Below are positions 62,493 to 64,000 of a stretch of DNA of 64,000 nt, in pieces. The notes beneath the pieces are model-generated. The model did no database searches and was not told the origin of the DNA. It worked only from the letters and a program-made list of their open reading frames with translations. Each line of letters begins with the position of its first letter. The first letter of the stretch is position 1. A program made the position numbers and the translations under genes. Origin of the DNA: Tubulanus polymorphus (taxonomy: Eukaryota; Nemertea; Palaeonemertea; Tubulaniformes; Tubulanidae); the NCBI RefSeq assembly GCF_964204645.1, contig NC_134027.1:12016485-12080484 (forward strand). Direction: 5' to 3'.

Positions 62493-64000
62493 ATGTCAGC
62501 AATATCAGCAGGATCAGATACAGCAGTGGATGGAAGCATTTATTATGATCATTTGTAAACGACCATAAACCCTTTCACTACGTATTGACGAGCTGCCCTC
62601 ATCGTGAAATTGACAGCTGTAGTCATCGCACATCAATATAATTCTATGTATGCACACGAGACAACTTAGTTCTGATTTTTCCAGAAAGACGGCGATGCTT
62701 ACACCAGTTGGTTAGTGGTTAGTGGTGCCAGGTCATAGCATGTACTATGCTGTCACATTCTGATGGTGGGCGGAATGTTCCATAATATTTCCAGCTATTT
62801 CCATAAAGGAAACGTCAAAATAAATAAGGCCAAATCAAAAATAAATGGTTTTTTGAAATTCAAATTGCTCTAATTTTTGACCTGGGGACCCCACAACGCC
62901 ACAGTTCAGCCTCTGAAGCAGTGAAAGGGGTAATAGGATTATTATAACCCTGGCATTTACAAATCAGCAGTTTTTACATTACACAGTATTCAATATTTAC
63001 AGCATATACCGGTATTCATATGAACTATATGAATATAGCTCGGAAAACAAATGAGACAATACCGAACCTGGAATGAAGAATACCTCTGGACCACAGGACG
63101 GCCTCTTATAATCAAGGAAGACAGTCCTCCCCGCACAACACCAAAGTCAGAACGCTGTAGATGAACGTAATTACAACAAGTCTCTGGATTCAATCTGGAT
63201 TTCAATCTAATACCGATATTACTTATCATACATGTACCAGTATACATAATTACAGATGACTCAATGAGTACATGTCAAGTCTCATGCTAAGACTAAATGA
63301 AATTGCTCTATTTCAACTGGTCAGAATTACAGCAGGTTCAATTTTACTGCGTGCATCATAAACCCTTAAACCCTAACTCCCTCATGATCCAATAATCGTC
63401 TATAGACCCCTACTCTAACCCTATTGACCCTAGACCAAAAACCCCCTTATCTCTGATCCTAAACCTCTAGACCCTATAAACTCTTATCCTTAAACACTAA
63501 CCCTCTAAACCCTAAACCTCTTAACCCTCAAGTTTATCTTGGGTAAAATCATTGAAAATCAAATATTCTAACTCAAGGGTCAAGCTTAACCGAGACTGGA
63601 TCCAGGAAATCCTATTATCCAACCCAAAAATTATTTTTTTTACAGAAATTTCTGGTTATTTTTTCCCCCGGAATTCTGATATACCCCAACAACAAAATAT
63701 TCTCCAAAAAAAGGAAATTGCAGAGTATTTAAGTCATTTTAAATAAAATATTTTTTTTCTGGAATTTTCCAGTAATAGCAGAAATCGCGTACCTAAATAT
63801 CTGTACTTTTTAATTCACAACAATAGTAATCATTTAGGAAGAACATGAACAAAGATATTTACACAGAATTTTGAATTCGACTTAAAAAATCTTCCGCCTT
63901 CAATACAGCTCTCATTTCACGGTAACTTGTAAGGAGTTTACTCCACGGTTCACAACAGTTCAGTAGATACTGATTCCCTAAGAATAGAATACCTCAAATC
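62493..64000. other. Gene-free end of the window with telomere-like words
   Basis: About 63,360-63,535 is a degenerate array of CCCTAA/ACCCTA-type words (AACCCTTAAACCCTAACTCCC and so on) without perfect tandem units. Otherwise it is AT-rich, with no recognisable exon. Confidence 0.45.

Overview
The window is nuclear DNA from an animal. Genes carry GT-AG introns, and the DNA is AT-rich and full of inverted-repeat transposons, microsatellites and retroelement debris. Gene content (a FMRFamide-receptor-like GPCR, a NUBP1-type Fe-S scaffold, an ADAM protease, TSP1/fibrinogen-like and F5/8C modules) and a Polinton/Maverick element suggest a marine invertebrate, plausibly a lophotrochozoan. The species cannot be fixed from sequence alone.

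Layout. 1-3.8 kb holds repeats and no recognised gene. 3.8-4.9 kb (-) is an intact single-exon rhodopsin-class GPCR, flanked by two ~320-bp direct repeats. About 5.5-15.9 kb is a decayed Polinton-like element, about 9.9 kb between ~530-bp terminal inverted repeats (TIRs) that each encode the same small protein. Capsid-type genes lie on the + arm and a protein-primed DNA polymerase B on the - arm, all broken, with a 1.15-kb transposon inserted in the middle. About 19.0-24.9 kb (+) is a seven-to-eight-exon NUBP1-like P-loop ATPase whose first exon was not found and whose introns are full of short transposons. 25.6-29.2 kb is repeats, including a 1.76-kb element with ~480-bp inverted arms.

From 55.6 down to 29.9 kb the minus strand carries one collinear series of extracellular-protein exons. 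First comes an ADAM metalloprotease: prodomain, catalytic domain with an intact HEMGHNFGFNHD zinc site, disintegrin and cysteine-rich domains (55.6-37.35 kb). Then come a thrombospondin type-1 exon and three fibrinogen-like units ending at a stop codon at 29,915. They may be two adjacent genes or one fusion; the linking exon was not found. Inside one phase-0 intron of the ADAM cysteine-rich domain sit three exons of an F5/8C (discoidin) domain in permuted order (C-terminal half before N-terminal half). Every splice phase would allow in-frame inclusion. A terminal exon with its own stop lies between them.

The large ADAM intron (42.7-49.9 kb) contains a ~515-bp perfect CCCT tract, two inverted copies of a palindromic minisatellite, a 46-bp perfect palindrome and a dead LINE fragment. 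53.6-64 kb is dominated by palindromic elements, an LTR fragment and repeats, with no further recognised gene. All exon boundaries were read by eye from splice signals and reading phase; none was tested by alignment or transcripts.
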